From assembly GCF_025643335.1 (NCBI RefSeq), contig NZ_CP092489.1, forward strand, positions 890,001 through 954,000: a stretch of 64,000 nt of DNA, in the 5' to 3' direction. The notes beneath the pieces are model-generated. The model had not been told where the DNA came from. It was given only the letters and a program-made list of their open reading frames with translations, and did not search any database. This document shows, one piece after another, positions 26,944 to 37,001 of this stretch. The DNA is from Endozoicomonas sp. Mp262. Lineage in GTDB: Bacteria; Pseudomonadota; Gammaproteobacteria; Pseudomonadales; Endozoicomonadaceae. Each line of letters opens with the position of its first letter. Position 1 is the first letter of the stretch. The translations under genes and the position numbers were made by a program.

Positions 26944-27927
26944 ATGATATTTAAAGCGATCTTTTTCTTCTTCTTTTTCATCAGCCTCTCAGGCTATTCC
27001 ATAAAATCACATAGTTTTGATTTTTTTGTCGACCATGAAGAACTCATAGCAAAAGCTGATACAACACACCCATTCCCAGGGGTATGCTTAATTTATAAAA
27101 CAACCCATGGGCACCCCCCATTTGAAAGAGTCATATATTTTGATGAAAACGACAATAGCATAGCATTCGTTATTTTAAGGTTCCCAAATAGCTCCCATAA
27201 AGGTCGCCAGTATTTAACTGGTTATCATTGTCCTGAAGGATTAATTGCCACTATGGAAGCACCCCTATTTCATGACAAAAAAATACATGATATAGCTGCT
27301 TATATTGAGAGAAATCTACTTTTAAATGGTGTAAGTGCTGGCGCTTCAGGTTATAGACTACAAACTTTTGATGAGTTATCAAATTTCTATTATTGCCTGG
27401 ACAGTAAGTTTGCCTTTATTTTAGAAGCTGATATTTTGTTTATGCTTCCAAATGGTGCTATTTTTTTTCCCACAGGTATTGATCGATATATAAAACTCCA
27501 TCCCCAGGGATCAAAAAACCATGTAACCAACCTTGAAGGCAACATCTTAGGATATGACCTTTGTTCATCATTAAGTGAAGAACAACTTTGTGAATTCCAT
27601 AAAAAATATAATAAAGCAACCACAAGCCTATCTTCCACATGCAGTCAATCAAAAGACAGAGAAAAAGAAGAAGATCAATTGCTAAGAGTGGTCATCACAG
27701 TATTAAACAGTGAAAAAAAAGCCATGGCTCTTATGAAGCGAATGCCTTACCTGACTAATAGGTGGCCAACCCGTCTTATCCAAGAAGTTGTTTGTGATTA
27801 TTCCGAATTAATAAAAGAATTCCATATGCAACGCACTGGCAATAAAAAAAAACACCGCGTCACAATTCATGGAAAAGATGATGACAATCATTTCTCTATT
27901 TCTAAAATAACTTTAAATGAAATTTAA
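26944..27927 (+). CDS. Exported protein of unknown function
   Basis: 327 aa with a phenylalanine-rich signal peptide (MIFKAIFFFFFFISLSGYS). The first 60 mature residues contain HPFPGVCLIYKTTHGHPPFE, which weakly recalls the exported protein at 7607-6387. The C-terminal part is charged and ends ISKITLNEI. I recognise no family. It is A+T-rich, lies downstream of the 854-aa gene, and is the last gene before ilvC, so it borders the conserved backbone. Confidence 0.6.
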   Translation: MIFKAIFFFFFFISLSGYSIKSHSFDFFVDHEELIAKADTTHPFPGVCLIYKTTHGHPPFERVIYFDENDNSIAFVILRFPNSSHKGRQYLTGYHCPEGLIATMEAPLFHDKKIHDIAAYIERNLLLNGVSAGASGYRLQTFDELSNFYYCLDSKFAFILEADILFMLPNGAIFFPTGIDRYIKLHPQGSKNHVTNLEGNILGYDLCSSLSEEQLCEFHKKYNKATTSLSSTCSQSKDREKEEDQLLRVVITVLNSEKKAMALMKRMPYLTNRWPTRLIQEVVCDYSELIKEFHMQRTGNKKKHRVTIHGKDDDNHFSISKITLNEI

Positions 27928-27980
27928 TACCCATAGCAATTAGTAAAAAAAACATTCTTGGGAAATAATAAAATCATTTT

Positions 27981-28018
27981 ATCATCAGGCTTATCTTGAC
28001 TTAAGAAAGCCTGATGAT
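27981..28018 (-). terminator. Hairpin after ilvC
   Basis: Perfect 12-bp arms ATCATCAGGCTT and AAGCCTGATGAT with a 14-nt loop lie 12 bp past the ilvC stop. The tail on the minus strand is A/T-mixed rather than a pure T-run. It probably ends the ilvIHC transcript. Confidence 0.65.
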
Positions 28019-28029
28019 TCAATCTAAAA

Positions 28030-29082
<1,053 letters not shown>

Positions 29083-29116
29083 CTAAGCATTACCTTAAGG
29101 CGGGACAGCGTATGAT

Positions 29117-29608
29117 TTATAATGCCAGTGTCTTTTCACCCCGGGCCAGTCCCGTCACACCACTACGAACCACTTCCAGAACCTGCGTCTGGCCAATGGC
29201 TTCAATAAAGGCATCGAGCTTATCGCTGGTTCCAGTCAGCTGTATGGTATATACCGAACTGGTGACATCAACAATTTGTCCCCTGAAGATATCTGCCGTC
29301 CGTTTCACCTCGGCCCTGGCGGGGCCATTGGCACGAACCTTCATCAACATCATCTCCCGCTCAACATGAGCCCCCTCGGTAAGGTCAACCAGCTTTACCA
29401 CATCCACCAGCTTATTGAGCTGTTTAGTAATTTGTTCAATGACCTCAGAACGGCCAAAGGTGGTAATGGTGAGTCTGGAAAGGGTGACATCCTCGGTGGG
29501 AGCCACATTCAGCGTCTCAATGTTATAGTTGCGCTGTGAGAACAGCCCGACAATACGGGACAAAGCCCCCGGCTCATTTTCCACCAGTACAGAGATAATC
29601 CGTCTCAT
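29117..29608 (-). CDS. ilvH: Acetolactate synthase small (regulatory) subunit
   Basis: 163 aa. It has the N-terminal ACT domain (RRIISVLVENEPGALSRIVGLF) that binds valine for feedback inhibition and a C-terminal ACT-like domain. The ATG at 29608 overlaps the ilvI TGA stop by one base (TGATG), indicating translational coupling. A nine-residue upstream extension of the frame is ignored for this reason. It activates and regulates IlvI. Confidence 0.95.
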   Translation of the reverse strand: MRRIISVLVENEPGALSRIVGLFSQRNYNIETLNVAPTEDVTLSRLTITTFGRSEVIEQITKQLNKLVDVVKLVDLTEGAHVEREMMLMKVRANGPARAEVKRTADIFRGQIVDVTSSVYTIQLTGTSDKLDAFIEAIGQTQVLEVVRSGVTGLARGEKTLAL

Positions 29609-31338
29609 CAGGTTTTCTCCGTTTTGCTCAGCCACATGTCCCGCATGGAGCCATCCTTAATTTGCATGGGATAGACATGCTCGTTAGGGTCCACCTGAAT
29701 ATCCATAAATACCAGACGGTTTTTCAGGGAAAAGGCTTCCTCCATGGCTGGCCGTAACTCAGCAGGATCCGTCACCTTCATACCCACATGGCCGTAAGAC
29801 TCTGCCAGTTTGACAAAATCAGGCAGTGATTCCATATAGGAGTGGGAATAGCGGCTGTTATATTGCATATCCTGCCACTGACGCACCATGCCCAATGCCT
29901 GGTTATTAATGTTGATCACTTTGACATGGAGATCATACTGAAGGCAGGTGGACAGCTCCTGGATATTCATCTGAATGCTGCCTTCACCGGTCACACAGGC
30001 CACTTCAGCATCAGGCAGTGACAGCTTAATGCCCATGGCTGCCGGTAAGCCGTAGCCCATGGTGCCAAGCCCGCCAGAGTTGATCCAGCGGTTGGGCTTA
30101 TCAAAACGATAATGCTGTGCAGCAAACATTTGGTGTTGCCCAACATCCGATGTGATAAAGGCATCCCCTCCGGTGACTTTATAGAGGGTTTCAATAACCT
30201 GCTGCGGCTTTAATACCTGCCCACTGTCATCCTTGTCATAAGGAAACAGTCCACCACGGCTATCCCGCCATCCATTAACCTGCCGCCACCAGGCATTCAG
30301 GTCATCAGGATTGAGTTGATTGCCAGTGGCTCGCCACTGCTTAAGCAGGCTATCCAGAATGACATCCACAGGCCCCACAATGGGAATATCCACCGCCACA
30401 TTCTTGGAGATACTGGCAGGGTCAACATCAATATGAATCACCTTGGCATCAGGACAGAACTTTTTGGTGTTGTTGGTGACCCTGTCATCAAAACGAACAC
30501 CCATTGCTAAAATCAAATCTGCATGGTGCATGGTTTCATTGGCACAATAACTGCCATGCATACCTAACATACCCACAAACTGTGGGTCAGAACCGGGAAA
30601 AGCCCCCAGTCCCATGAGCGTATTCGTCACCGGGACATTAAGTTCCCTGGCCAATTGCGTCAGCTGCTCTGAAGCCCTGCCGAGCACAACGCCGCCCCCG
30701 GCATAAATAACAGGCCGCCTGGCATTCAATAACAACTCAATGGCTTTACGAATTTGGCCATTATGCCCTTTAACGGGCGGGTTGTAGGAACGAATGCGGA
30801 TATTTTCGGGATAGGTATAAGGAAACTTATGTGCCGGGTCAGTGACATCCTTGGGAATATCCACAACAACCGGCCCCGGTCGCCCGGTTTGGGCAAGATA
30901 GAATGCCTTTTTGATAACGGATGGAATATCCTCAGCTCGTTTCACTAGAAAACTGTGTTTCACAATAGGCCGGGAAATCCCAACCATATCCACTTCCTGA
31001 AACATATCGCTGCCAATAAAGGCGGACGGCACCTGTCCAGAAAGTACCACCATGGGAATGGAATCCATATAGGCCGTTGCAATCCCTGTAATGGTGTTGG
31101 TTGCCCCCGGGCCAGAGGTCACCAAAGCAACTCCCGGCTTGCCTGTAGCTCTTGCATAGCCATCAGCCATATGGGTAGCAGCCTGTTCGTGACGTACCAG
31201 TATATGAGTTACCGCATCCTGACGAAAAATAGCATCATAGACATGTAGAAGTGCTCCCCCCGGATACCCATAAATATATTCAACTCCCTCATCGGCCAGT
31301 GAACGGACTACCATGTCCGCGCCCGATAAAAGCTCCAT
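29608..31338 (-). CDS. ilvI: Acetolactate synthase large (catalytic) subunit
   Basis: 576 aa. This thiamine-diphosphate enzyme makes acetolactate and acetohydroxybutyrate, the first common step of branched-chain amino-acid synthesis. [14 protein letters not shown] and [22 protein letters not shown] carry the catalytic Glu. [19 protein letters not shown] is the TPP/metal motif in the GEG form that I recall from Pseudomonas enzymes. It is the first gene of ilvIHC. A sigma70-like promoter lies about 45-70 bp upstream. I see no leader peptide rich in branched-chain codons. Confidence 0.96.
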   Translation of the reverse strand: MELLSGADMVVRSLADEGVEYIYGYPGGALLHVYDAIFRQDAVTHILVRHEQAATHMADGYARATGKPGVALVTSGPGATNTITGIATAYMDSIPMVVLSGQVPSAFIGSDMFQEVDMVGISRPIVKHSFLVKRAEDIPSVIKKAFYLAQTGRPGPVVVDIPKDVTDPAHKFPYTYPENIRIRSYNPPVKGHNGQIRKAIELLLNARRPVIYAGGGVVLGRASEQLTQLARELNVPVTNTLMGLGAFPGSDPQFVGMLGMHGSYCANETMHHADLILAMGVRFDDRVTNNTKKFCPDAKVIHIDVDPASISKNVAVDIPIVGPVDVILDSLLKQWRATGNQLNPDDLNAWWRQVNGWRDSRGGLFPYDKDDSGQVLKPQQVIETLYKVTGGDAFITSDVGQHQMFAAQHYRFDKPNRWINSGGLGTMGYGLPAAMGIKLSLPDAEVACVTGEGSIQMNIQELSTCLQYDLHVKVININNQALGMVRQWQDMQYNSRYSHSYMESLPDFVKLAESYGHVGMKVTDPAELRPAMEEAFSLKNRLVFMDIQVDPNEHVYPMQIKDGSMRDMWLSKTEKT

Positions 31339-31381
31339 CTGTTACCCCAGGCATTATTTTTTTATGTTTATTGGAAAATGC

Positions 31382-31410
31382 ATTCTTGACTGTACAAACA
31401 GCCCAGTCAA
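31382..31410 (-). promoter_or_regulatory. Putative sigma70 promoter of ilvIHC
   Basis: On the minus strand, TTGACT and AAGAAT (4 of 6 to TATAAT) are separated by 17 bp, about 44 bp before the ilvI start. TTGACTG and CAGTCAA also form a short inverted repeat across the spacer. Confidence 0.4.
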
Positions 31411-31582
31411 TAGAAGGGCAAAAATATACTACGATATTTGTTTGTATAAAGATTAATTAAAACATAGAGATAAACTACAAACCGCTCATTCTCATTTAGA
31501 TTTTTCAGCATTTAGCAACGCCCTGGTTTTATTCTCTGATGGCGGTCTGGTATAAATAAATGATCAACAGGGATAGTTGATC

Positions 31583-31978
31583 ATGAAAAAAATCGTCTGG
31601 TTATTTCTTTTGCTGCCTGGCATTTTGGCGGCAGACAAGGTTTATAAGTGGCTGGATAATAACGGTGTCATACATTACTCAGTGGAACCACCGGTAATCA
31701 CCCGCCCAGGTGATATAAAAATGGATGCGGGTGAGATTCTGTTTTATGAACCCCAAGTCAGCCCCGAGTACGACAAGACATCTTATGTTATCAATGCAGC
31801 GGATGAACCAGAGCCTTCCGCCTATTGCCAGAAGATACGGCAAAACCTGGTGACGCTGTATAAAAATGACCGGGTTCGTATCAAGCAGCCCGATGGCACC
31901 TATCACGAACTTGATAACCATCAGAAAAAAGCAAAGATTGATGAAATCAGTGCATTGCTAAAACAACATTGCCACTAA
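31583..31978 (+). CDS. DUF4124 domain-containing exported protein
   Basis: 131 aa from the ATG at 31583, with AGGGA upstream. A TTG two codons earlier is in frame. The signal peptide (IVWLFLLLPGILAADK) is followed by the DUF4124 pattern VYKWLDNNGVIHYSVEPP. The C-terminal half has Cys residues and KIRQNLVTLYKNDRVRIKQ. Function is unknown, and periplasmic location is expected. The same family occurs next to ilvI in Pseudomonas as I recall. It is divergent from ilvI, converges with the yqcC unit, and the two share a hairpin. Confidence 0.85.
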   Translation: MKKIVWLFLLLPGILAADKVYKWLDNNGVIHYSVEPPVITRPGDIKMDAGEILFYEPQVSPEYDKTSYVINAADEPEPSAYCQKIRQNLVTLYKNDRVRIKQPDGTYHELDNHQKKAKIDEISALLKQHCH

Positions 31979-31984
31979 AAAAAA

Positions 31985-32013
31985 GGGCAGCAGATCGTAA
32001 ACATCTACAGCCC
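31985..32013 (-). terminator. Terminator after the mrcB-TPR-yqcC unit
   Basis: An 11-bp stem with one mismatch (GGGCTGTAGAT with ATCTGCTGCCC), read on the minus strand and followed by eight T. It lies 15 bp past the yqcC stop. Confidence 0.75.
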
Positions 32014-32027
32014 AATGATTAGAAAAA

Positions 32028-32345
32028 TTAACCCATCAGCTGGTCAAATTGGCCAATTATTTCCAACAGGGTGACTGATTTCACACCATCCACAGAAAAT
32101 GCCTCTTCTGCATAGGGTTTCATATTCGCCCCCACAGGCAGTGCAGCCCCTTGATCAAGGATAGCCCGTACCCTGGGAATAAAAAGCCACTGCAACCATT
32201 GGGTCATACGAAGTGTGTCCATACAAAAGGGAGTAGCACTGGAGAGCGCTTCAATGGAAGGTGGCATGGTCTCCCATAAACCCAGCGTTTTGAGTTCCTG
32301 CTCCATTGCAGTCAATAGAGCCAATACATCGTTTTTCATAGCCAT
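32028..32345 (-). CDS. yqcC: YqcC-family protein
   Basis: 105 aa. The YqcC/DUF446 pattern is clear: LLTAMEQELKTLGLWE near the start, then PFCMDTLRMTQWLQWLFIPR. Function is unknown. It is a small soluble helical protein. It starts 14 bp after the TPR lipoprotein stop and is followed by a terminator, so it is the last gene of the mrcB unit. The start may also be two codons later. Confidence 0.88.
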   Translation of the reverse strand: MAMKNDVLALLTAMEQELKTLGLWETMPPSIEALSSATPFCMDTLRMTQWLQWLFIPRVRAILDQGAALPVGANMKPYAEEAFSVDGVKSVTLLEIIGQFDQLMG

Positions 32346-32359
32346 TAAAAATAGAGGGG

Positions 32360-32719
32360 TCAGAGTTGCCTGAGGAAAAGATTTAAATCTCGTTTCATAC
32401 TGTTGTCAGGGTCAAGGCTCAATGCCCTTGAAGCAAGCTGGCGAGCCTGATCAGGCAGTCCCTGCTCTTTCCTTAACACAGCCATACGATAATAAACGGC
32501 AGGTTCACTGGGGTTGATACGCATTGCCCGCACCAACCAGCCATCGGCTGTATCATAGTCTCCCTGAGACTGGGCCGTCCAGGCATAATCCAGAAATGTC
32601 CCGAAAGCATCCTCACGCCCTGTATAAGGAGAACTGTTTTCCGGAGCCATAATAGCAGGCCCCGCACAGCCCACTAACAGGGTTAGTGTCAAAGGTATGA
32701 TTAACCTGAATAATTGCAT
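32360..32719 (-). CDS. TPR-containing lipoprotein
   Basis: 119 aa. The signal peptide ends LTLLVGC (lipobox, Cys18). The mature part has about two tetratricopeptide repeats (DYDTADGWLVRAMRINPSEP and GLPDQARQLASRALSLDPDN). It lies 10 bp after mrcB on the same strand. A role as an outer-membrane lipoprotein partner of the peptidoglycan synthase is an attractive inference from this linkage, and the same arrangement is found in Pseudomonas as I recall. Confidence 0.83.
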   Translation of the reverse strand: MQLFRLIIPLTLTLLVGCAGPAIMAPENSSPYTGREDAFGTFLDYAWTAQSQGDYDTADGWLVRAMRINPSEPAVYYRMAVLRKEQGLPDQARQLASRALSLDPDNSMKRDLNLFLRQL

Positions 32720-32729
32720 GCTCTAATTC

Positions 32730-35060
32730 CTATTGAAACCAGGCCTTGACCCGATCCATCATTGATGTTCCAGGCTGGGGATCACAGCCTCCGTACCGGG
32801 AAGGCTCCGAGTCCCTGATATATGGAATCTTTCTTGCCCCCTCACAATAACTGTGTGTTCTCTGGTTTTGGGCTGCCAGCACCCATTCATATTCCAGGCT
32901 ATCGCTATTCAAGGGTCTTACGGGATTCAGGGGAACAGAAGACATAAGGCGAGTCCAGGCTTTCATGGCCCCGGTACTGCCATACAAATGGGTTGGGCTG
33001 TTGTCGTCATAACCTATCCAGCTGACCGCCATCAGGTTGCCTGAGTAACCAGCAAACCAGCTATCCCTCTGATCATTAGACGTGCCGCTTTTTCCTCCCA
33101 GGGCAACTGATGGGTCTATTGTCTGATAAACACGCCTGCCTGTTCCTTCTTTCATGGTAATACCCAGAGCATGTCGTAATAGCTCCATCGCATCGGCATC
33201 AATGGTTCTCTCTACAGAAAGCGTATACCGTTGCAGCGGCTTTCCCCTGGAATCCACTACTGCATCAATGGCTCTCAGGGGCATACGAAAACCACCACTG
33301 GCAATGGTCTGATACATTGCTGCCAGATCCATGGGAGTCAGAGAAGCAGATCCCAGCAGAATGGATGGATAAGGAGGCAGGTTTTCTTCAATACCGAGTT
33401 TCTTCAGGGTATCAAGAACATTATCAACACCCAGTTCCATACCCAGGTTAACCGTTGCCAGGTTGTAGGATTTTGCCAGCGCAATAAAAAGAGGCACCAT
33501 CCCATGAGAGGTCCGGTCATTATTATGGGGCTCCCAGTAACCGCCCCTGCCATCTTTCACCTTAATAGCCACATCGTTAACGGGTGAGGTCAGGGTATAG
33601 CGATCGGGCTGCTCAAGGGCAGTGAGAAACACCGCGGGTTTCAAAAGGGAACCTACCGGACGCTTGGCTTCCAGAGCCCGGTTAAAACCGGCAAAGCCTG
33701 AATTACGGTCGCCCACCACAGCCAGTACATCCCCTGTCTGGGCTGATGTTACCACCATAGCCCCTTGCAGTTTTTTACCCTCTTGCCGGTCAAGGGACAG
33801 CAGTGTTTTCTGAATACTCTCCTGGGCCTGACGCTGAACAAAGGGATCCAGGTTGGTAAACACCCTCAACCCTTCACTGGTCAGGTCCTTCTCATCGTAA
33901 TCTTTTCTCAGCTGCTGTTTAACCAAATCCAGGTACGCAGGAAAAACATTGGCGTTAAGCTGCTGACGACTGACAATGCCAAGGGGAAGTTCTTTTGAGC
34001 GAGCCACTTCAGTCTTGGAAACCAACCCTCTGTCCTCCAGAACATCAAGTACCAGATTCCGACGCTCAAGGGCTCGTTCCGGGTAGCGACGGGGATCATA
34101 ATAAGATGGCCCTTTCACCATCGCGACCAATAGCGCTGTCTTGGCAAGGCTCAACTCCTGTAACGGCTGGGCAAAATAAAACTGGCTGGCCAGGCCAAAC
34201 CCATGAATGGCACGACGCCCTTCCTGCCCCAGATACACCTCATTCAGATAGGTCTGGAGAATTTCCTCCTTGTCATAATGAAACTCCAGCAACAGCGCCA
34301 TAATGGCTTCCTTGCCTTTACGCAACAGTGTTCTTTCATTACTTAAATAGAAGTTTTTTACCAGCTGCTGAGTCAGTGTACTTCCACCCTGAACCACACT
34401 GCCGGACTTCAGGTTTACCACCATGGCCCTGGCAATAGATGATAAGGAAACACCATGATGTTCATAAAAATTTCTGTCTTCTATCGCCAGCAATCCAGGC
34501 ACCAGATACTCTGGCGCCTGACTGATATGAATCAGCAAACGGTCTTCATAACTTGAAGGATAGATACCGCCTATTAGCTGTGGATCAAGGCGAAGTACAG
34601 GAAGGTTATTACGTGCCTTATCAACTAAAGACTGAATCCGGTGATGTTGAAAGCTGACCCTCGCATAACGGGAGTTCTCTGTACCATCAGCAAAGTGGAA
34701 GCCACGGCTATAAATAACAAAATCATTACCATTCCTGGAAAATGTGCCGGGGCGTGAAACCTTACGTACGGCCTGATAGCCCTGTAGCTTCAGTTGAACC
34801 TGAAGCTGATTCGGCGACAAATCCTTACCCTTGTAAAGTTCCAATGGGCGGGCATAAACCTTGGCCGGAATATCCCATTTTTTCCCTTCAAACTGCCGGG
34901 TAACCACAGCATCCAGATACATCATCCATGCTGTTAGTAACACCCCGACCGTAAACGCGACTTTGATAAAAAGCGTACCCCATCTTTTAGCCGGTGATTT
35001 TTTTTTCTTTTTCCTGGCAGGTTCCTTTGCTCCTGCCGTTTTTTTACTCTGTTTCGCCAT
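32730..35060 (-). CDS. mrcB: Penicillin-binding protein 1B (bifunctional peptidoglycan synthase)
   Basis: About 776 aa from the ATG at 35060 (MAKQSKK). The frame opens 12 residues earlier at 35096. A basic cytoplasmic tail (ARKKKKKSPAKRWG) and one transmembrane helix precede a UB2H-like region. The glycosyltransferase domain has LLAIEDRNFYEHHGVS and GGSTLTQQLVKNFYL. The transpeptidase domain has the SLLK active serine, the SYN motif and GKSGTSNDQRDSWF. It polymerises and crosslinks peptidoglycan at the inner membrane. It is first in a unit with a TPR lipoprotein and yqcC and is divergent from ggt. Confidence 0.96.
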   Translation of the reverse strand: MAKQSKKTAGAKEPARKKKKKSPAKRWGTLFIKVAFTVGVLLTAWMMYLDAVVTRQFEGKKWDIPAKVYARPLELYKGKDLSPNQLQVQLKLQGYQAVRKVSRPGTFSRNGNDFVIYSRGFHFADGTENSRYARVSFQHHRIQSLVDKARNNLPVLRLDPQLIGGIYPSSYEDRLLIHISQAPEYLVPGLLAIEDRNFYEHHGVSLSSIARAMVVNLKSGSVVQGGSTLTQQLVKNFYLSNERTLLRKGKEAIMALLLEFHYDKEEILQTYLNEVYLGQEGRRAIHGFGLASQFYFAQPLQELSLAKTALLVAMVKGPSYYDPRRYPERALERRNLVLDVLEDRGLVSKTEVARSKELPLGIVSRQQLNANVFPAYLDLVKQQLRKDYDEKDLTSEGLRVFTNLDPFVQRQAQESIQKTLLSLDRQEGKKLQGAMVVTSAQTGDVLAVVGDRNSGFAGFNRALEAKRPVGSLLKPAVFLTALEQPDRYTLTSPVNDVAIKVKDGRGGYWEPHNNDRTSHGMVPLFIALAKSYNLATVNLGMELGVDNVLDTLKKLGIEENLPPYPSILLGSASLTPMDLAAMYQTIASGGFRMPLRAIDAVVDSRGKPLQRYTLSVERTIDADAMELLRHALGITMKEGTGRRVYQTIDPSVALGGKSGTSNDQRDSWFAGYSGNLMAVSWIGYDDNSPTHLYGSTGAMKAWTRLMSSVPLNPVRPLNSDSLEYEWVLAAQNQRTHSYCEGARKIPYIRDSEPSRYGGCDPQPGTSMMDRVKAWFQ

Positions 35061-35155
35061 ATTTGCACTATACGCTTTGATAACCAGCCCATGCATTACT
35101 TAACCAGTTAACGTATCATTTTCCCAGAACAAAAATAAGCAATAGGAAGTTTGCT

Positions 35156-36901
35156 GTGATTAAAACACTTACAACACTGTTATCCACAGGTGTTTTTTTA
35201 TTTAGCACCTCGACATACAGCTCACAAAACATTACCGATGCCATTGCACCAGAAGAAGGGACAGGCGTTACAGAACAATCCCTGGTAACGGCCAAACAGT
35301 TTATGGTTGCTGCTGCTAACCCCTATGCAGTAAAAGCCGGATACCACATCCTGAAGAAAGGCGGGTCAGCCGTCGATGCCATGATTGCCACCCAACTGGT
35401 TCTTAACCTTGTTGAGCCTCAGTCATCGGGTATTGGTGGAGGTGCCTTTGTTGTTTACTTCGATAAAAAAGCCAATAAACTCACCACATGGGATGGTCGG
35501 GAAACCGCACCCCAGAAAGCATCAAAGGATCTGTTCCTAAATAAGAAAGGCGAACCTCTTGGCTTTTATGACGCCGTTGTGGGCGGGCGTTCGGTAGGAA
35601 CACCGGGAACCCTCATGCTGATGTATACCATGCACCAGCGCCATGGACGGCTTGAATGGGGTGAACTCTTTAAGCCGGCAATAAAACTGGCAACCGATGG
35701 ATTCAAGGTATCCAAACGGCTTGCTACTTTAATCGCCAGGGATAAGGAGAGACTCAGTCATTACCCGACAACAGCCAAGTACTTTTATCCCAATGGTCAA
35801 CCCTTAAAACAAGGGGAGACCCTAACCAACAAATCCTTTGCCAATACGCTATCGATTCTTGCAAGCCAGGGGATAAAGCCTTTTTATCAGGGAGATATAG
35901 GCCATGATATTGTCAAAACCGTAAACACCACCGAAAATCCTGGTACATTATCCCTGGCTGATCTGGCAAGCTACCAGGTCAAGGAACGCCCTCCAGTCTG
36001 TCTCGATTATCGTCAGTACAATGTTTGTGGTATGGGGCCTCCCAGCTCAGGCGGTATTACCGTCAATCAAATTCTGGGCATGCTGGAATCTTATAATATG
36101 CCCGCCCGGTCTCCTGTTGCCGCAGAGAGCTGGCGGCTGATTGGCGATGCATCCAGACTGGCTTTTGCTGACCGTGGCCTTTATATCGCCGATACGGATT
36201 TTGTCGAAGTACCTGCCGGACTCCTCAATAAAAACTACCTTGCCAAACGGGCTAAACTGCTCAGTGGAGATCAAGCCCTTGCCAATGCGTTACCCGGCAC
36301 CCCACCTGATACCAACTTGGTGGCACGCTACCCGGATGAGTCCATTGAGTTTCCCTCAACCAGTCATTTAAGTATTGTTGATCGAGCAGGCAATGTGGTC
36401 TCAATGACAACCACCATTGAAAACGGTTTTGGTTCACGCATAATGGTCAGGGGCTTTCTGCTTAATAACGAACTTACCGACTTTTCATTTTTACCTGAAA
36501 AAGATGGCAAAATGGTGGCTAATCGTATTGAACCGGGTAAGAGACCCCGTTCATCAATGGCTCCCACTATTGTTTTAAAAGATAATCAGCCCTACATGGC
36601 TATTGGTTCACCAGGAGGCAGTCGTATTATTGGCTATGTTGCCAAAACATTAGTTGCTCACCTTGACTGGAAATTACCTTTGGATAAAGCCATTAATTTA
36701 CCTCATCTGGTAAATCGTTTTGGCACCTACGAGCTTGAAGCAGGAACCTCTGCACAAAATATAGTCACCAACTTAAACAAGCTCGGTTACCAAACCAGCA
36801 TACGCGACCTTAACAGCGGTCTTCATGGCATTATCATAACCAACAAGGGATTGAAAGGCGCTGCTGATATGAGAAGGGAAGGAATGGTTATGGGAGATTA
36901 G
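35156..36901 (+). CDS. ggt: Gamma-glutamyltransferase
   Basis: 581 aa from a GTG preceded by AGGAAG. The signal peptide LSTGVFLFSTSTYSS directs it to the periplasm. It hydrolyses or transfers the gamma-glutamyl group of glutathione. The autoproteolysis/catalytic site is FPSTSHLSIVDRAGNVVSMT, where the Thr begins the small subunit. GIGGGAFVVYFD and SMAPTIVLKDNQPYMAIGSPGGS are further signatures. It is divergent from mrcB and followed by an imperfect hairpin. Confidence 0.95.
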   Translation: MIKTLTTLLSTGVFLFSTSTYSSQNITDAIAPEEGTGVTEQSLVTAKQFMVAAANPYAVKAGYHILKKGGSAVDAMIATQLVLNLVEPQSSGIGGGAFVVYFDKKANKLTTWDGRETAPQKASKDLFLNKKGEPLGFYDAVVGGRSVGTPGTLMLMYTMHQRHGRLEWGELFKPAIKLATDGFKVSKRLATLIARDKERLSHYPTTAKYFYPNGQPLKQGETLTNKSFANTLSILASQGIKPFYQGDIGHDIVKTVNTTENPGTLSLADLASYQVKERPPVCLDYRQYNVCGMGPPSSGGITVNQILGMLESYNMPARSPVAAESWRLIGDASRLAFADRGLYIADTDFVEVPAGLLNKNYLAKRAKLLSGDQALANALPGTPPDTNLVARYPDESIEFPSTSHLSIVDRAGNVVSMTTTIENGFGSRIMVRGFLLNNELTDFSFLPEKDGKMVANRIEPGKRPRSSMAPTIVLKDNQPYMAIGSPGGSRIIGYVAKTLVAHLDWKLPLDKAINLPHLVNRFGTYELEAGTSAQNIVTNLNKLGYQTSIRDLNSGLHGIIITNKGLKGAADMRREGMVMGD

Positions 36902-36931
36902 GGAGCGTTGACAATTAAACGTTAATGCTCC
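36902..36931 (+). terminator. Hairpin after ggt
   Basis: GGAGCGTTGAC pairs with GTTAATGCTCC (two G-T wobbles) across an 8-nt loop directly after the ggt stop. No real T-run follows, so termination is uncertain. Confidence 0.45.
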
Positions 36932-37001
36932 ATTTGAACTCTCGCTCACTTTTTGAGAGGCTCTGGTCAAATAATAATAAAAACTACAGAGTGATTAAAA
37001 A

